Assembly (NCBI RefSeq): GCF_030055435.1
Contig: NZ_JASFYG010000003.1
Span: 29,619-93,618, forward strand
Source of the DNA: Methanothermobacter sp.
Lineage (GTDB): Archaea > Methanobacteriota > Methanobacteria > Methanobacteriales > Methanothermobacteraceae
Length of the DNA: 64,000 nucleotides
Direction of reading: 5' to 3'
Shown piece by piece: positions 7,882 through 16,576 of this stretch; positions within the stretch are counted from its first letter, which is position 1; each line of letters starts with the position of its first letter. The notes beneath the pieces are model-generated. The model saw only the letters and a list, made by a program, of their open reading frames with translations, was not told where the DNA came from and made no database searches. Made by a program: the position numbers and the translations under genes.

Positions 7882-8493
7882 CTAGATTGGCTGGAGTTCC
7901 CTGTAAATCCTCTTTACCCATCTGTAGGTCCAGTAGTATCTCCACTTACCGCCTCTTCTGTACCATTTCTTAACCTTGACCTTGATCCATTTGGCCTTTT
8001 TGACAGCTATTGCAGGTGTGTTTTTGATTATGCCCATCATTGTTGTGTTTGTGCTGTTTTTGAAGTATTTCAGGATTGTGTTTCCTGTTAGGGCGATTGT
8101 TCCGTTGTAGAGTGTGATGTTGCCGTTGCCTATCTGGTAGTATGTGCCGTTTTCGAGTTCTATGATTGGTGTCTGGTTGAATATCAGTTTAGGGTATGTT
8201 CTGTTGGTGATGTTTCCTGTTAGGGCGTGGTTTATTATGCCGTATTTCACGGTGCCGTTTTTGATTACCATGTACTTTATGTTGAGTGTCCTGTTGAGGA
8301 CAATCGGAGATGTGTACTTGGTACTTTTTACAGTGGGCATGGCACCGTTGATGGTGTAGTAAACACCATCCTCTATAGTTGTATTTCCAGCCACAGCAAC
8401 TTTTAAGGGTGCATTAGCAGCCACAGCACAACCCGTTCCAGCCAGGACCGCCACAGCAAAAAGAACCATGACGACGCCAGCATTCATTTTCAT
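7882..8493 (-). CDS. Secreted protein with chitobiase-C-like repeat and basic-aromatic tail (paralogue B)
   Basis: A protein of 203 residues with signal peptide (MNAGVVMVLFAVAVLAGTGC), a GVYYTINGAMPTVKST-YTSPI segment of the CHB_HEX_C_1 type, the Asn/Thr-rich middle identical to paralogue A, and a basic-aromatic tail (KKWYRRGGKWRYYWTYRW). GGAGG lies 7 bases before ATG 8493. The Cys at the signal peptide end (AGTGCAV) could be a lipid anchor, but archaeal lipoboxes are uncertain outside halophiles. Paralogue B lacks the short Asp/Gly-rich insertion after the signal peptide that A has. Probable surface protein of unknown function. Confidence 0.75.
   Translation of the reverse strand: MKMNAGVVMVLFAVAVLAGTGCAVAANAPLKVAVAGNTTIEDGVYYTINGAMPTVKSTKYTSPIVLNRTLNIKYMVIKNGTVKYGIINHALTGNITNRTYPKLIFNQTPIIELENGTYYQIGNGNITLYNGTIALTGNTILKYFKNSTNTTMMGIIKNTPAIAVKKAKWIKVKVKKWYRRGGKWRYYWTYRWVKRIYRELQPI
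8018..8304. repeat. 287-bp block identical to 6997-7283
   Basis: Second copy of the identical block described for 6997-7283. Confidence 0.9.
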
Positions 8494-8533
8494 GAAAAAA
8501 CCTCCTTCTATATTTTAGTATCTAATGTGAATT

Positions 8534-9064
8534 TCACCCCTTCTTCAGAACATCATGGGGCTTGAGTACGCTAACACCGGTTGCCTCACCCACAACCTCT
8601 ATCTGTATAATCCAGTCGGGATCCTCGGACTCCTTGATTGGAAATCTCTCCATTAAAAAATCTGAAACTGCTTCAACGACCTCCTCTGGAGACTTTATGT
8701 ACCTCCGCCCCCTGAGGTCACAGATGACCCTGAAACTCTCCCCTACCTTAACCTTCTCAGATACCAGGCTCGCAACTCTTTCGATTATACTGTCCAGCCT
8801 TGTTCTCACAACAGCCTCAACAGGGACGACCTTGGATATTACAGTAGTTGGAGAATTTCTGATTATATTAACAGCCTCAAATGGGTCCATATCAAGATCA
8901 AATTTCAGGACATTTGGGAAATTAGAATCCCTGACCCTGAGTTCGCCTTCGTACCTTGAAAGCGCCATCTCGATCTCTTCAATGCCAACTATCTCCTCAC
9001 CTGCAGGGCCACCCTTCTGACCGCTTAGGGTTACGATGAGGTTGAAATTTTCAGGAGCCTTCAA
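8534..9064 (-). CDS. THUMP-domain protein
   Basis: A protein of 176 residues beginning with NLIVTLSGQKGGPAGEE and containing VLKFDLDMDPFEAVNIIRNSP and the THUMP core RVICDLRGRRYIKSPEEVVEAV, as in the Tan1/THUMPD1 group. In eukaryotes the homologue Tan1 is the RNA-binding adaptor for tRNA C12 acetylation by Kre33/Nat10; a similar adaptor role in the archaeon is inference. The start is TTG 9064 with GGGGGTG upstream; no ATG fits. The start is closely downstream of its TATA box (9096-9106), giving a short leader. The surface-protein gene starts 41 bases after its stop. Confidence 0.8.
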   Translation of the reverse strand: MKAPENFNLIVTLSGQKGGPAGEEIVGIEEIEMALSRYEGELRVRDSNFPNVLKFDLDMDPFEAVNIIRNSPTTVISKVVPVEAVVRTRLDSIIERVASLVSEKVKVGESFRVICDLRGRRYIKSPEEVVEAVSDFLMERFPIKESEDPDWIIQIEVVGEATGVSVLKPHDVLKKG

Positions 9065-9095
9065 GAAATCACACCCCCTATCATACTATGTTGGG

Positions 9096-9106
9096 GGATA
9101 TATAAG
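9096..9106 (-). promoter_or_regulatory. TATA box of the THUMP gene
   Basis: CTTATATATCC on the minus strand, about 32 bases before the TTG start; predicts a leader of roughly 10 bases that contains the ribosome site. Confidence 0.6.
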
Positions 9107-9175
9107 TCATTATCCATGTAGCTATGATTAAGACATAGTATGTCCATTTTCCTTCTTCTGTAAATCCATTTAAAT

Positions 9176-9382
9176 CTAGGGTTCAAGGTCATATATCAGA
9201 AATCCCAATATGAATCCAAATATTCCAAATGCAACAAAACCTTCAATGGCTGATCTCAGAACGTTCCAGTCCACAGCCATCCTCCCGATCATCCCCCATA
9301 TAAAAAGGACGGCAGAGCCAAGCACCGCGAGTATTAGCCCAATCTTGATTGAGTATCTGATCCTTTCAAGCAAGGGGTTCAC
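9176..9382 (-). CDS. Small two-span membrane protein, unknown
   Basis: A protein of 68 residues with two hydrophobic helices (IGLILAVLGSAVLFIWGMIG and FVAFGIFGFILGFLIY) and a charged N-terminus. It starts with GTG at 9382 immediately after the TAG of the aldo/keto reductase gene, so the two are probably translationally coupled. No family recognised. Confidence 0.6.
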   Translation of the reverse strand: MNPLLERIRYSIKIGLILAVLGSAVLFIWGMIGRMAVDWNVLRSAIEGFVAFGIFGFILGFLIYDLEP

Positions 9383-10495
9383 CTATCCAAGTTTTTCATG
9401 GACCCTCCTGAGTTCAGAGGGTATATCGATCATCTGGGGGCAGGGCATGCAGGAGCCGCATTCTGAACAGTTTGATGCCCGCTCCCTGGCATCCATGATT
9501 TTCCTGTACTCAGTTTCCACTCCCTCAGTGCTCATGAACCGGTATACGTCATTCAGAAGCCTGAAGTTGCGGGGTATGTCAACACCCTCAGGGCAGGGCA
9601 TGCAGTATCCACATTCTGAACAGGGAACACTCTTCCTCATGCGATAGGCCCTTTTAACTTCCCTCAAAATTTCGCGGTCATCTTTGGTGAGCTCCTGGGA
9701 GTTCAATGCGATTTCAACATTTTCCCTGATCTCGGATACACTGCCCATACCGCTTAGAACCACGTCAACATCATCCATATCCCATAGATACCTGAGACAC
9801 CACTCCACAGGCTTTCGGGGGGTCCTGGCCATTTCATATATCTCCTGGACTTCCTGTGGGATGTTACGTACAAGTGAGCCTCCCCTCAGTGGCTCCATTA
9901 TCACAGTACCGGCACCAAGTCCGTGGGCATATGCAAGGGTGGCGGGGTTTGCCTGGTGGTCATCCACTATATTGTGCTGGACCTGAATGACATCCCATGT
10001 GTATGAGTCGGCTATCTCAAAGAATACATCGGCTGTATCATGGAATGAGAATCCAACATAGATTCCGTCATCCCGGAGTGAGTCAAGAAAATCAAGGACC
10101 TCCATATCCTTGAGGACCAGCCAGGAATCCTTTTTGAGGTTGTGAAGGAGGTATATATCAATTTTGCCTCTGAGGCGCTTCATCTGCTCCTCAAAATACA
10201 TATACATGTCCTCTCTTCTGTTAACGAGCCAGGTGGGAAGCTTGGTTGCCACCACCGCATCGTCCCTGTACTCATCATTTTCCGAGAGAAATTCCCCAAC
10301 GAAGACCTCGCTTTCACCGCCATGATAGGTGTAACCGGTGTCAATGTAGTTTATGCCGCTCTCAAGGGCAAACTCCATAATCTTCGCTGCAGATCCTCTC
10401 TCAAGTTTACCGTTCACCTCAGGGAACCGCATGACCCCAATCCCCAGTATCGAAGCAGATATTCCAGTTGAACCGAGTTTTCGCCGGATCATCAT
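9383..10495 (-). CDS. Aldo/keto reductase family protein with C-terminal 4Fe-4S segments
   Basis: About 370 residues. The N-terminal 280 residues form the TIM-barrel aldo/keto reductase: RRKLGSTGISASILGIG, the DTGYTYHGGESEVFVGEFL segment with the catalytic Asp/Tyr, and IDIYLLHNL. The C-terminal part has two Cys motifs (CSECGYCMPCP and CSECGSCMPCP), as in the Fe-S-linked group common in anaerobes. The start is ATG 10495, preceded by GAGGTGAAA; the frame is open to 10549 but lacks a ribosome site there. It follows the DUF1284 gene closely. Substrate unknown; NAD(P)H or ferredoxin-linked oxidoreduction is the family role. Confidence 0.88.
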   Translation of the reverse strand: MMIRRKLGSTGISASILGIGVMRFPEVNGKLERGSAAKIMEFALESGINYIDTGYTYHGGESEVFVGEFLSENDEYRDDAVVATKLPTWLVNRREDMYMYFEEQMKRLRGKIDIYLLHNLKKDSWLVLKDMEVLDFLDSLRDDGIYVGFSFHDTADVFFEIADSYTWDVIQVQHNIVDDHQANPATLAYAHGLGAGTVIMEPLRGGSLVRNIPQEVQEIYEMARTPRKPVEWCLRYLWDMDDVDVVLSGMGSVSEIRENVEIALNSQELTKDDREILREVKRAYRMRKSVPCSECGYCMPCPEGVDIPRNFRLLNDVYRFMSTEGVETEYRKIMDARERASNCSECGSCMPCPQMIDIPSELRRVHEKLG

Positions 10496-10502
10496 TTTCA
10501 CC

Positions 10503-10931
10503 TCAGGGATTTCTGTGTACCAGGCAGACGTCAATCCAGGAACATTCACAGCATATCTCAGTTAATTCAGGGGAATCTATGATTGGGGAGATTAGGTCAT
10601 CGATTTCTGTGGATGTCAGTTCATCCCCACTCTTTATACCCATTAAATCCATGAGCATCTGATCCATGAGCCTCACGGTGTCTTCGGCCCTCAGGCAGGC
10701 GGATTCATCAAGGAATGGACATGCAGCACAGATATCATCTGGAAAATCAACAATCATTATTGGCTTCTTGGGATTATCATGGATCCACTTGAGGATCCTC
10801 TCCATATTATCAATGAATTCCCTGCTGTATCCGTATCCCTGAAACCCCCGCATACAGAGGAGGTGATGTGCCCTGATTATCAGCTCAGGGCAGCCTCCAT
10901 CCAGGGAATTTATGGACGTCAACCTCTTCAC
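10503..10931 (-). CDS. DUF1284 family cysteine-rich protein
   Basis: A protein of 142 residues with the family's LIIRAHHLLCMRGFQGYGYS segment and many cysteines (CAACPF, CCECSWIDVC), suggesting a metal or Fe-S site. The ATG at 10931 lies inside the end of bioY (47-base overlap), indicating co-translation. Its stop is 8 bases from the reductase start. Function unknown; the company of the Fe-S reductase hints at redox or metal use, but this is only context. Confidence 0.75.
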   Translation of the reverse strand: MKRLTSINSLDGGCPELIIRAHHLLCMRGFQGYGYSREFIDNMERILKWIHDNPKKPIMIVDFPDDICAACPFLDESACLRAEDTVRLMDQMLMDLMGIKSGDELTSTEIDDLISPIIDSPELTEICCECSWIDVCLVHRNP

Positions 10932-11547
10932 CGTAGGGCTCCTTTGGTGTTATGGCCCTTGTAAGTGCCGCAGCCCCTGTTATCTTAAGCAGATCGCCGG
11001 GTATGAACGGTAAAAGCCCCATGGCAAGGAGTTCCCATGCTGATGGCATTTGTCCTGTTGTCTGCAGGGTCCAGAGGCCCAGAACAAGAAGTCCTGGGAT
11101 GTAGATAAGGCCAAAGTTTGCAACAAGCATCAGTGCCATCATCGGTGTGAACTTCCTTGATCTAATGTGTCTGTCAACGAAGTGGCCCAGCAGCAGCGCT
11201 GCAAGGACGAATCCAATGAGATATCCTCCTGTTGCACCCATCAGTACATTGACTCCACCTGTCATACCTGCGAACCAGGGCACCCCTGCTGCACCAATGA
11301 GGACGTATATGATCTGGCTCAGTCCACCCCAGTACCTTCCAAGGACAACACCTGACATGAGGACTGCCAGTGTCTGGGCTGTGATGGGTACCGGGGTCCA
11401 TGGTAGTGGAATCACAACCTGGGCCATTATACCTGTTATACAGGCCATGAAAAATGCCATAACTGTCTTGCTGATCCATGTCTGATTGTGTCTCCATCTG
11501 AACAGACTGTAACGCATCCTGTAGTATCCTTCAAGGTCAATGTTCAT
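10885..11547 (-). CDS. bioY: BioY, biotin ECF-transporter substrate-binding subunit
   Basis: A protein of 220 residues with about six membrane helices and the BioY pattern: IPLPWTPVPITAQTLAVLMSG, GRYWGGLSQIIYVLIGAAG, GGVNVLMGATGGYLIGF and a late FIPGDLLKI. BioY is the S-component that binds biotin; it works with an EcfT/EcfA energising module or alone in some organisms. No ATPase or EcfT gene is next to it here. GGAGGTTATGAT precedes ATG 11547. The gene heads the block bioY-DUF1284-aldo/keto reductase-two-span protein. The N-terminal extension of about 30 residues is basic and aromatic. Confidence 0.9.
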   Translation of the reverse strand: MNIDLEGYYRMRYSLFRWRHNQTWISKTVMAFFMACITGIMAQVVIPLPWTPVPITAQTLAVLMSGVVLGRYWGGLSQIIYVLIGAAGVPWFAGMTGGVNVLMGATGGYLIGFVLAALLLGHFVDRHIRSRKFTPMMALMLVANFGLIYIPGLLVLGLWTLQTTGQMPSAWELLAMGLLPFIPGDLLKITGAAALTRAITPKEPYGEEVDVHKFPGWRLP

Positions 11548-11692
11548 ATCATAACCTCCATGGAGTGAGAGTAATTGGAATCCCTTAGATAATTGGGTGT
11601 CGGATGATAAAAAAGTTTTGCTGGGTGAGGGTTTTTCATGAGTATCTGTTTCTGTGGGATGTTCTCTGTGATAAAATAATGTGTGGCATCAT

Positions 11693-13027
11693 TTACTCTT
11701 CCAGCTCCTGAACTCTCCTCACATATTCACCTATCCGGAATTTCCGTTCAAGTCCACGGTCATTCATGTACCTGACCTTTCCGAATATCTCCCTTTCGGC
11801 CCATGCCCGGTCATGTTTACCGAAACACCAGGCGACCCCTGTGAAGCCATTGGGGTCCCTGCCATCTATCTCATATTTATCATTGAGGTAAAGTGCTATG
11901 TCGTAGGCCCTTTCAGGGTGATCTGTCCACTCAAGAATCTTTTTACCCCAGTACATCCTCATGTAACCGTGCATCTTTCCGGTGATAACCATCTCCTTCT
12001 GGGCGGCGTTCCAGTAGGGGTCATGGGTTCTGGCCTCCTCAAATTCCCTGATGGTGTACTCGTATTCCCGGGGGTCCCTTGCGTGCTCCATGAGGGTGTT
12101 CATGGCCCACTCAGGAAGACAACTTATGCTGCTGTAACTCTCACTGTAGTGCACAAAGTTCATGCTGAGTTCCCTTCTAACAATGAGTTCCTCAAGGAAT
12201 TCAGGGCATTTTCCTGCTGCTGATGCTTTTAGGGCAAGGTAAAGCGGTGATATGTGTCCAAAGTGAAGGTATGGACTCATATTTGAGAGACAGTTCTTAA
12301 CAGGGTCATTCCTGTACTTCTCAAAACATGAAAGTTTCTCTGAAATAAACTCATCAAACAGCCTTATTGCCTCAGAGGTTCCACCCCTGAAGATGGAGGG
12401 CTCCAGTTCTTGAGGGGCCCTGAATTCTCCGGTGACACCACGAAAGTCAGGGCCGGGGTCGAGGTCAAGGGAATCCAAAGCCAGTCTTCGCTCCTGGAGG
12501 GGGACCATGAACCTTTCAAGCTTCCTTGTTATCTTTGGCCTGAAGGTGCCTGCAGAATATTCCTCCTTGGGGGAGGCTGTTTCAACAGGTACTATAACGT
12601 TGCTTTCAACCTGCATCAGGGGGATGTGGAGTGATTCAGCGACTTCATCCACCCATTCCCTCTGAATGTCAAGGTATCCCCTGTCCACCACCACTGCAGA
12701 GGCCTCATCAGCGTACTTAATAACAGCTGAGGGGGGTCTTTCATTTTCAACCACGAGCCTCACACCCCTCTTCATGAGGGCATCCTCCACGTCCCTCAGG
12801 CCCTCTATGAGGAACCTGTAGTGGCGGGAGTTGGCATTGGGGAATTCATCTGTGAGTCCAAATATGGCGATCAGCGGTTTATGGAGGCTGTTGGCAGTTT
12901 CAATTGCATATTCAAGGGCATGATTCCAATGTGCCCTCACCGAGGCCTGCATCCAGTAGATGACGTACTTACCCTCCCTAGCTGGTTTTTCAGTGTTGAG
13001 GCTCCTTATCCTCTCATCATGTATCAT
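11693..13027 (-). CDS. phr: Class II CPD photolyase
   Basis: About 444 residues. It has the class II features: [22 protein letters not shown] near the N-terminus, [21 protein letters not shown] in the FAD-binding helical domain, and [20 protein letters not shown] and VRYMND near the end. The enzyme uses FADH- and blue light to split cyclobutane pyrimidine dimers. Three in-frame starts are possible (GTG 13036, GTG 13030, ATG 13027); GAGGT at 13036-13040 favours the ATG. It follows the TudS/YbgA-like gene with no gap, an arrangement also known from bacteria such as E. coli (ybgA-phr). Confidence 0.92.
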   Translation of the reverse strand: MIHDERIRSLNTEKPAREGKYVIYWMQASVRAHWNHALEYAIETANSLHKPLIAIFGLTDEFPNANSRHYRFLIEGLRDVEDALMKRGVRLVVENERPPSAVIKYADEASAVVVDRGYLDIQREWVDEVAESLHIPLMQVESNVIVPVETASPKEEYSAGTFRPKITRKLERFMVPLQERRLALDSLDLDPGPDFRGVTGEFRAPQELEPSIFRGGTSEAIRLFDEFISEKLSCFEKYRNDPVKNCLSNMSPYLHFGHISPLYLALKASAAGKCPEFLEELIVRRELSMNFVHYSESYSSISCLPEWAMNTLMEHARDPREYEYTIREFEEARTHDPYWNAAQKEMVITGKMHGYMRMYWGKKILEWTDHPERAYDIALYLNDKYEIDGRDPNGFTGVAWCFGKHDRAWAEREIFGKVRYMNDRGLERKFRIGEYVRRVQELEE

Positions 13028-13037
13028 CACCGCCACC

Positions 13038-13973
13038 TCAAACGATGAGGGTTACAGGCACAAGTTCACGGGGGTATGGTTCAAAGATGGTCTGGCCCTC
13101 AAGGTACTCATCCCCGAATCTCACGACCCATGACTTCAGTATGCTAAGGGGCACAAGAAGTGGCATGATCCCTTTACGATACCCCTCAATGGATTCAAGG
13201 AAATAACTCTTCTCCCTTCTATTTAACTCTGATGAGAAGTGACCGAAGGCATGCAGGAGGCTGTTTATGATTCTTTCAGGTTTCAGAGGGTCTCTTATAA
13301 CGCTGCAGAGGGTTTCAGAGTATCTCTTGAGGGTGTCATCGTGATCCTTCTGCTCTGCTATTATCCTCCCGAGTGTCCTCTGCCCCTCTGGACTGTAGGA
13401 CATAAGGAGCAGCTTGTTTGATGTGTGGAACTCTATGAGGTCAGCTAGGTCTTTCACCGCACGGAAATCCCTCACCAGGTAGAGCTTTATGAGGAAATCC
13501 TCCCTTATCTGAAGGTTCCTGAGGCGCCCCTCATCCTCAAGGGGGAGGTGGGGGAACCTTTCCATCACAGCCCTTCCAAAGAACCCCACTCCATGGCTGC
13601 CAGGTCTTTTACCAGCGCCCATGTAGACCTTAACATTCCTTATACCGCATGAAGGGGATTTGTTCTTTAATATGAATCCATCTACCTTGTCCAGTGAATC
13701 CAGAAATGAGGTTATGAATGAATTCATCTCCTCTGTTAGATCCCTCCCGGTTTCGGGTTGAAAAAGTCTGAATTCCCCGTTTTTTATGGTTATATGTATT
13801 GGTGGTCTTGGAACACTGAGGCCTATCTCAACCTCAGGGCAGACTGTGATGAAATCAGCGTAATCAGAGAACTGCCTCACAAATGGGCTGGATATCATTG
13901 AGCCGTCATAGCGACAGTGATCCTGTTCGATGCAACGGCTGAGTACAACGAGTGGTCTTCTGAATCTTCTCAT
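13038..13973 (-). CDS. DUF523 (TudS-like) + DUF1722 (YbgA) fusion protein
   Basis: A protein of 311 residues. Residues 1-150 form a DUF523 domain ([43 protein letters not shown]), whose bacterial relative TudS is an Fe-S 2-thiouracil desulfurase; the three cysteines for cluster binding are visible (C14, C45, C108 approximately). Residues 170-300 are DUF1722, as in YbgA. The stop runs directly into the photolyase ribosome site, so both are one unit. The pairing with photolyase suggests a role in damaged or modified nucleobase handling, which is inference. The start ATG 13973 has no clear ribosome site, but a TATA element and a palindrome lie just upstream, giving a very short leader. Confidence 0.85.
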   Translation of the reverse strand: MRRFRRPLVVLSRCIEQDHCRYDGSMISSPFVRQFSDYADFITVCPEVEIGLSVPRPPIHITIKNGEFRLFQPETGRDLTEEMNSFITSFLDSLDKVDGFILKNKSPSCGIRNVKVYMGAGKRPGSHGVGFFGRAVMERFPHLPLEDEGRLRNLQIREDFLIKLYLVRDFRAVKDLADLIEFHTSNKLLLMSYSPEGQRTLGRIIAEQKDHDDTLKRYSETLCSVIRDPLKPERIINSLLHAFGHFSSELNRREKSYFLESIEGYRKGIMPLLVPLSILKSWVVRFGDEYLEGQTIFEPYPRELVPVTLIV

Positions 13974-13987
13974 AAATAATTATTATA

Positions 13988-14013
13988 GGGCAAGAGATAA
14001 ATAAGACTTGCCC
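13988..14013 (-). promoter_or_regulatory. Palindrome enclosing the TATA box of the TudS/YbgA-photolyase unit
   Basis: GGGCAAG (13988-13994) and CTTGCCC (14007-14013) are perfect inverted repeats with 12 bases between them; the spacer holds the minus-strand TATA-like CTTATTTATC. A dimeric repressor bound here would block TBP. The 11-mer ATAAATAAGAC (13997-14007) recurs at 14051-14061 on the same strand, probably the promoter for the 14106 gene. Confidence 0.5.
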
Positions 14014-14050
14014 AGCAGATTTAGGCGTGTCATAGAAATGGCTGTGGCGA

Positions 14051-14061
14051 ATAAATAAGAC
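14051..14061 (+). promoter_or_regulatory. Likely TATA region of the broken kinase gene
   Basis: CGAATAAATAAGACC (from 14048) has a BRE-like start and TATA-like core about 50 bases before ATG 14106. It repeats the 11-mer found in the divergent promoter. Confidence 0.35.
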
Positions 14062-14105
14062 CTTTTCGACATTCATTTATGAATCATAGCCTATAAGAGG
14101 ATAGG

Positions 14106-15485
14106 ATGACATGCGGGATTCTCATACTTGAGGATGTCCCCCTTGATGTTGAAGTGATGGAGAGGGAGATAAGGCGCTCAGGAATTGACTTCATATCAGA
14201 AACGGTTGAAGGTGAGGAGGATTTTGTAAGGGCACTTAATGAATTCAGGCCGGATGTTATACTGGCTGAACATTCACTACCATCCTTCGAAGGCCTCTCT
14301 GCCCTGGCAGTAGCACGCAAGCTGTGTCCAGATGTGCCTTTCATATTCGTTAGTGAAAAGATAGGTGAGGAATTCGCGGTAAAGGCACTTAAGAGTGGGG
14401 CCACAGATTATGTTCTTAAGAGCAACTTCTCAAAAGTCCCGGTTGCAATAAGAAGAGCACTAAGGGAGGTTGAAAAGGAGAGGAAACTTGTGAGAACAAG
14501 AATATCCCTTGCAGAAAGTCACTGGCAGCTGAAGGAGGCGCAGAGAATAGGTAAGATAGGAAGCTGGCAGTGGAATTTTGATTCAGAAACATTTTTATGT
14601 TCCGATGAGGCCCTGAGGATACTTGGAATCAGAAAGGATGATTTTAGGGGCACCCTTGATGAGATGGTATCAAGAATTCACCCTGAGGACAGGGAGTCCT
14701 TCATTGATTCAATCACAAAAAGGGGAGCCGTTTGAGGGGGAGTACAGGGTATTGAGGGATGAATCGGTGGCATATGTACTCTTCAGGGCAAAGGTACTCT
14801 CTGACTCCCGGGGAAACCTCACATCCATGATAGGAATAAAGCAGGATATAACAGAGGACAAAAATATCAGAAAATCCCTGGAGGCCTCCCTAAGGGAGAG
14901 GGAATTCTTGATGTCTGAGATACACCGCAGGGTCAAGAATAACCTTCAGCTTATCATAAGCCTCCTGAGGCTTCAGTCCAGGTACATAGATGATGAGGAA
15001 TCCCTTGAGATATTCACCGAGTGCCAGAACAGGGTGCGGTCCATAGCCCTTGTACATGAGAGGCTCTATGGCTCCAGGGGATGGCCGTGAACCTATCTGA
15101 CTACATTGATGAACTCATTGGTGAACTTAAGGGCATGTGCCGCGGTAGGGATGTGGTGTTCAGGTTGAACCTAGCTGAAATTGAGACAGGGATCAATACC
15201 GTGGTTTCCATTGGTCTGATAGTCAACGAACTTTTAACAAATGCCATAAAGCATGGTACAGGGGATTCAGGGGAGATAAAAGTTGAACTTGACTCATTCA
15301 AGGATTCAGGGGTCCTGATAGTTGCCGATGATGGTTCTGGCTTACCCGAGGATCTTGATCTTTCAGATCCCCCAATTTTTGGTCTCAGGCTGGTTAATTT
15401 CATGTTAAGCAGAATCAGGGGCTCAATTTCGGCGTAGAATCAAAATGGCGCGATATTCAGGATCACGTTTGATCTTGGTGATTGA
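14106..15485 (+). pseudogene. REC-PAS-HisKA_2 sensor histidine kinase, disrupted
   Basis: Three consecutive reading pieces make one kinase: a receiver domain (residues 1-120), a PAS domain (GKIGSWQWNFDSETF through HPEDRESFIDSITK), HisKA_2 (EIHRRVKNNLQLIISLL) and an HATPase domain (NELLTNAIKHG, DDGSGLPEDLD). A +1 shift in the A5/G4 run at about 14718-14726 moves the frame; a second shift near 15080 restores it; and TAG at 15435-15437 interrupts the last 16 codons (after which NGAIFRITFDLGD follows in frame to TGA 15485). The receiver has Glu55 (VILAEHSLP) where the phospho-acceptor Asp is expected. The stop overlaps the ATG of the next kinase by one base. Decay or sequencing error cannot be told apart here. 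Confidence 0.8.
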
Positions 15486-16543
15486 TGATGAGGAGAAGGG
15501 TTGTCATTGTGGAGGACGAGGAACTGGTGGCCCAGGATATCCGGGCGATCCTAGAGGATGCCGGTTATGAGGTCCCCGCGATATTCCATTCAGCTGAGGA
15601 CCTCCTTGAGGAAATTGAGGACCTCCAGCCAGACTCCATAATAATGGACATCATGCTTGCTGGTGAAATGGATGGGATAGAGGCTGCGAGGATCATAACA
15701 GAGAAGATAGACGTACCCATCATATACCTCACAGCCTACAGCAGCAACGATATCCTCAAGAGGGCAGGTGAAACAGAGCCCTACGCATACCTGCTGAAGC
15801 CATTCCATGAAAGGGACCTCAAGGTCAACCTTGAGATGGCAATCCAGAAGCATGAGGCAAAGAGGAACAGACTTAAACTCATCCGTGAAAGAACTCTGAA
15901 TGAATACCTTAAAAGGTCAATAGCTGAGAAGGAGGCGCTTCTACGGGAACTTCACCATAGGGTCAAGAATAACCTTCAGCTTATCATAAGCCTTCTTTCA
16001 CTTCAGATAAGATATGCTGAGGATCCTGCCATGGAGCACTTCTTCAGGGACTACGTTAACCAGCTGAGGTCCATCGCGGTTATACATGAGAGGGCGTACC
16101 CATCAGGTGGCAGCTACATTATTGATTTTGGTGATTACCTCAGAAGCATCTCCTCCCAGCTTCTAGAATCATATGGAGCATCATCATCTGTCCGTCTGGA
16201 TATAATGGCAGATGATGTGCGCCTGAATATGGACACTGCGGTCCCACTGGCACTCATAATATCGGAACTGATATCAAATTCACTGAAACATGCATTTGAG
16301 GGTGAGGGGAGGATAACGATTTCCATTGAAAAAATGAATGGCTCCTACCTGCTGGTATACTCTGATGATGGAAGGGGGCTTCCTGAGGGAATAAAATTCC
16401 CGGATGGGGGATCCTTTGGGTTCAGGATGATTCAAAACCTTTCCATTCAGCTTGGGGGCAATATAAGGATGGAAAAACCTGAAAGGGGAGTTAAATTTAC
16501 ATTTGAATTCACTGAACAGGTCTACAGTGACAGGATGTCCTGA
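15485..16543 (+). CDS. Hybrid response regulator-HisKA_2 histidine kinase
   Basis: A protein of 352 residues. Residues 1-120 are a receiver domain with the acidic pair E10/D11-E12 and phospho-acceptor D55 (SIIMDIMLAG), the conserved Thr (YLTAYS) and Lys (LLKPFHE). A short linker leads to HisKA_2 (ELHHRVKNNLQLIISLLSLQ, phospho-His in HHRVKNN) and a HATPase_c domain (LIISELISNSLKHAF, SDDGRGLPEG). There is no membrane segment, so it is a soluble phosphorelay protein. TTG 15482 is also in frame; ATG 15485 overlaps the previous stop (TGATG), indicating coupling to the neighbouring kinase. It is a paralogue of that gene, sharing an identical 35-base stretch (14929-14963 and 15959-15993). Confidence 0.88.
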   Translation: MMRRRVVIVEDEELVAQDIRAILEDAGYEVPAIFHSAEDLLEEIEDLQPDSIIMDIMLAGEMDGIEAARIITEKIDVPIIYLTAYSSNDILKRAGETEPYAYLLKPFHERDLKVNLEMAIQKHEAKRNRLKLIRERTLNEYLKRSIAEKEALLRELHHRVKNNLQLIISLLSLQIRYAEDPAMEHFFRDYVNQLRSIAVIHERAYPSGGSYIIDFGDYLRSISSQLLESYGASSSVRLDIMADDVRLNMDTAVPLALIISELISNSLKHAFEGEGRITISIEKMNGSYLLVYSDDGRGLPEGIKFPDGGSFGFRMIQNLSIQLGGNIRMEKPERGVKFTFEFTEQVYSDRMS

Positions 16544-16576
16544 TATAAAAGAAATCCCTGATTCTTAAAGATTATC

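Noticed and set aside
15435-15437. TAG inside the kinase reading frame read as pyrrolysine
   Set aside because: Pyrrolysine is known from Methanosarcinales and some others and not from Methanothermobacter; the same gene has two further frame breaks, so a nonsense mutation or error is the simpler reading.
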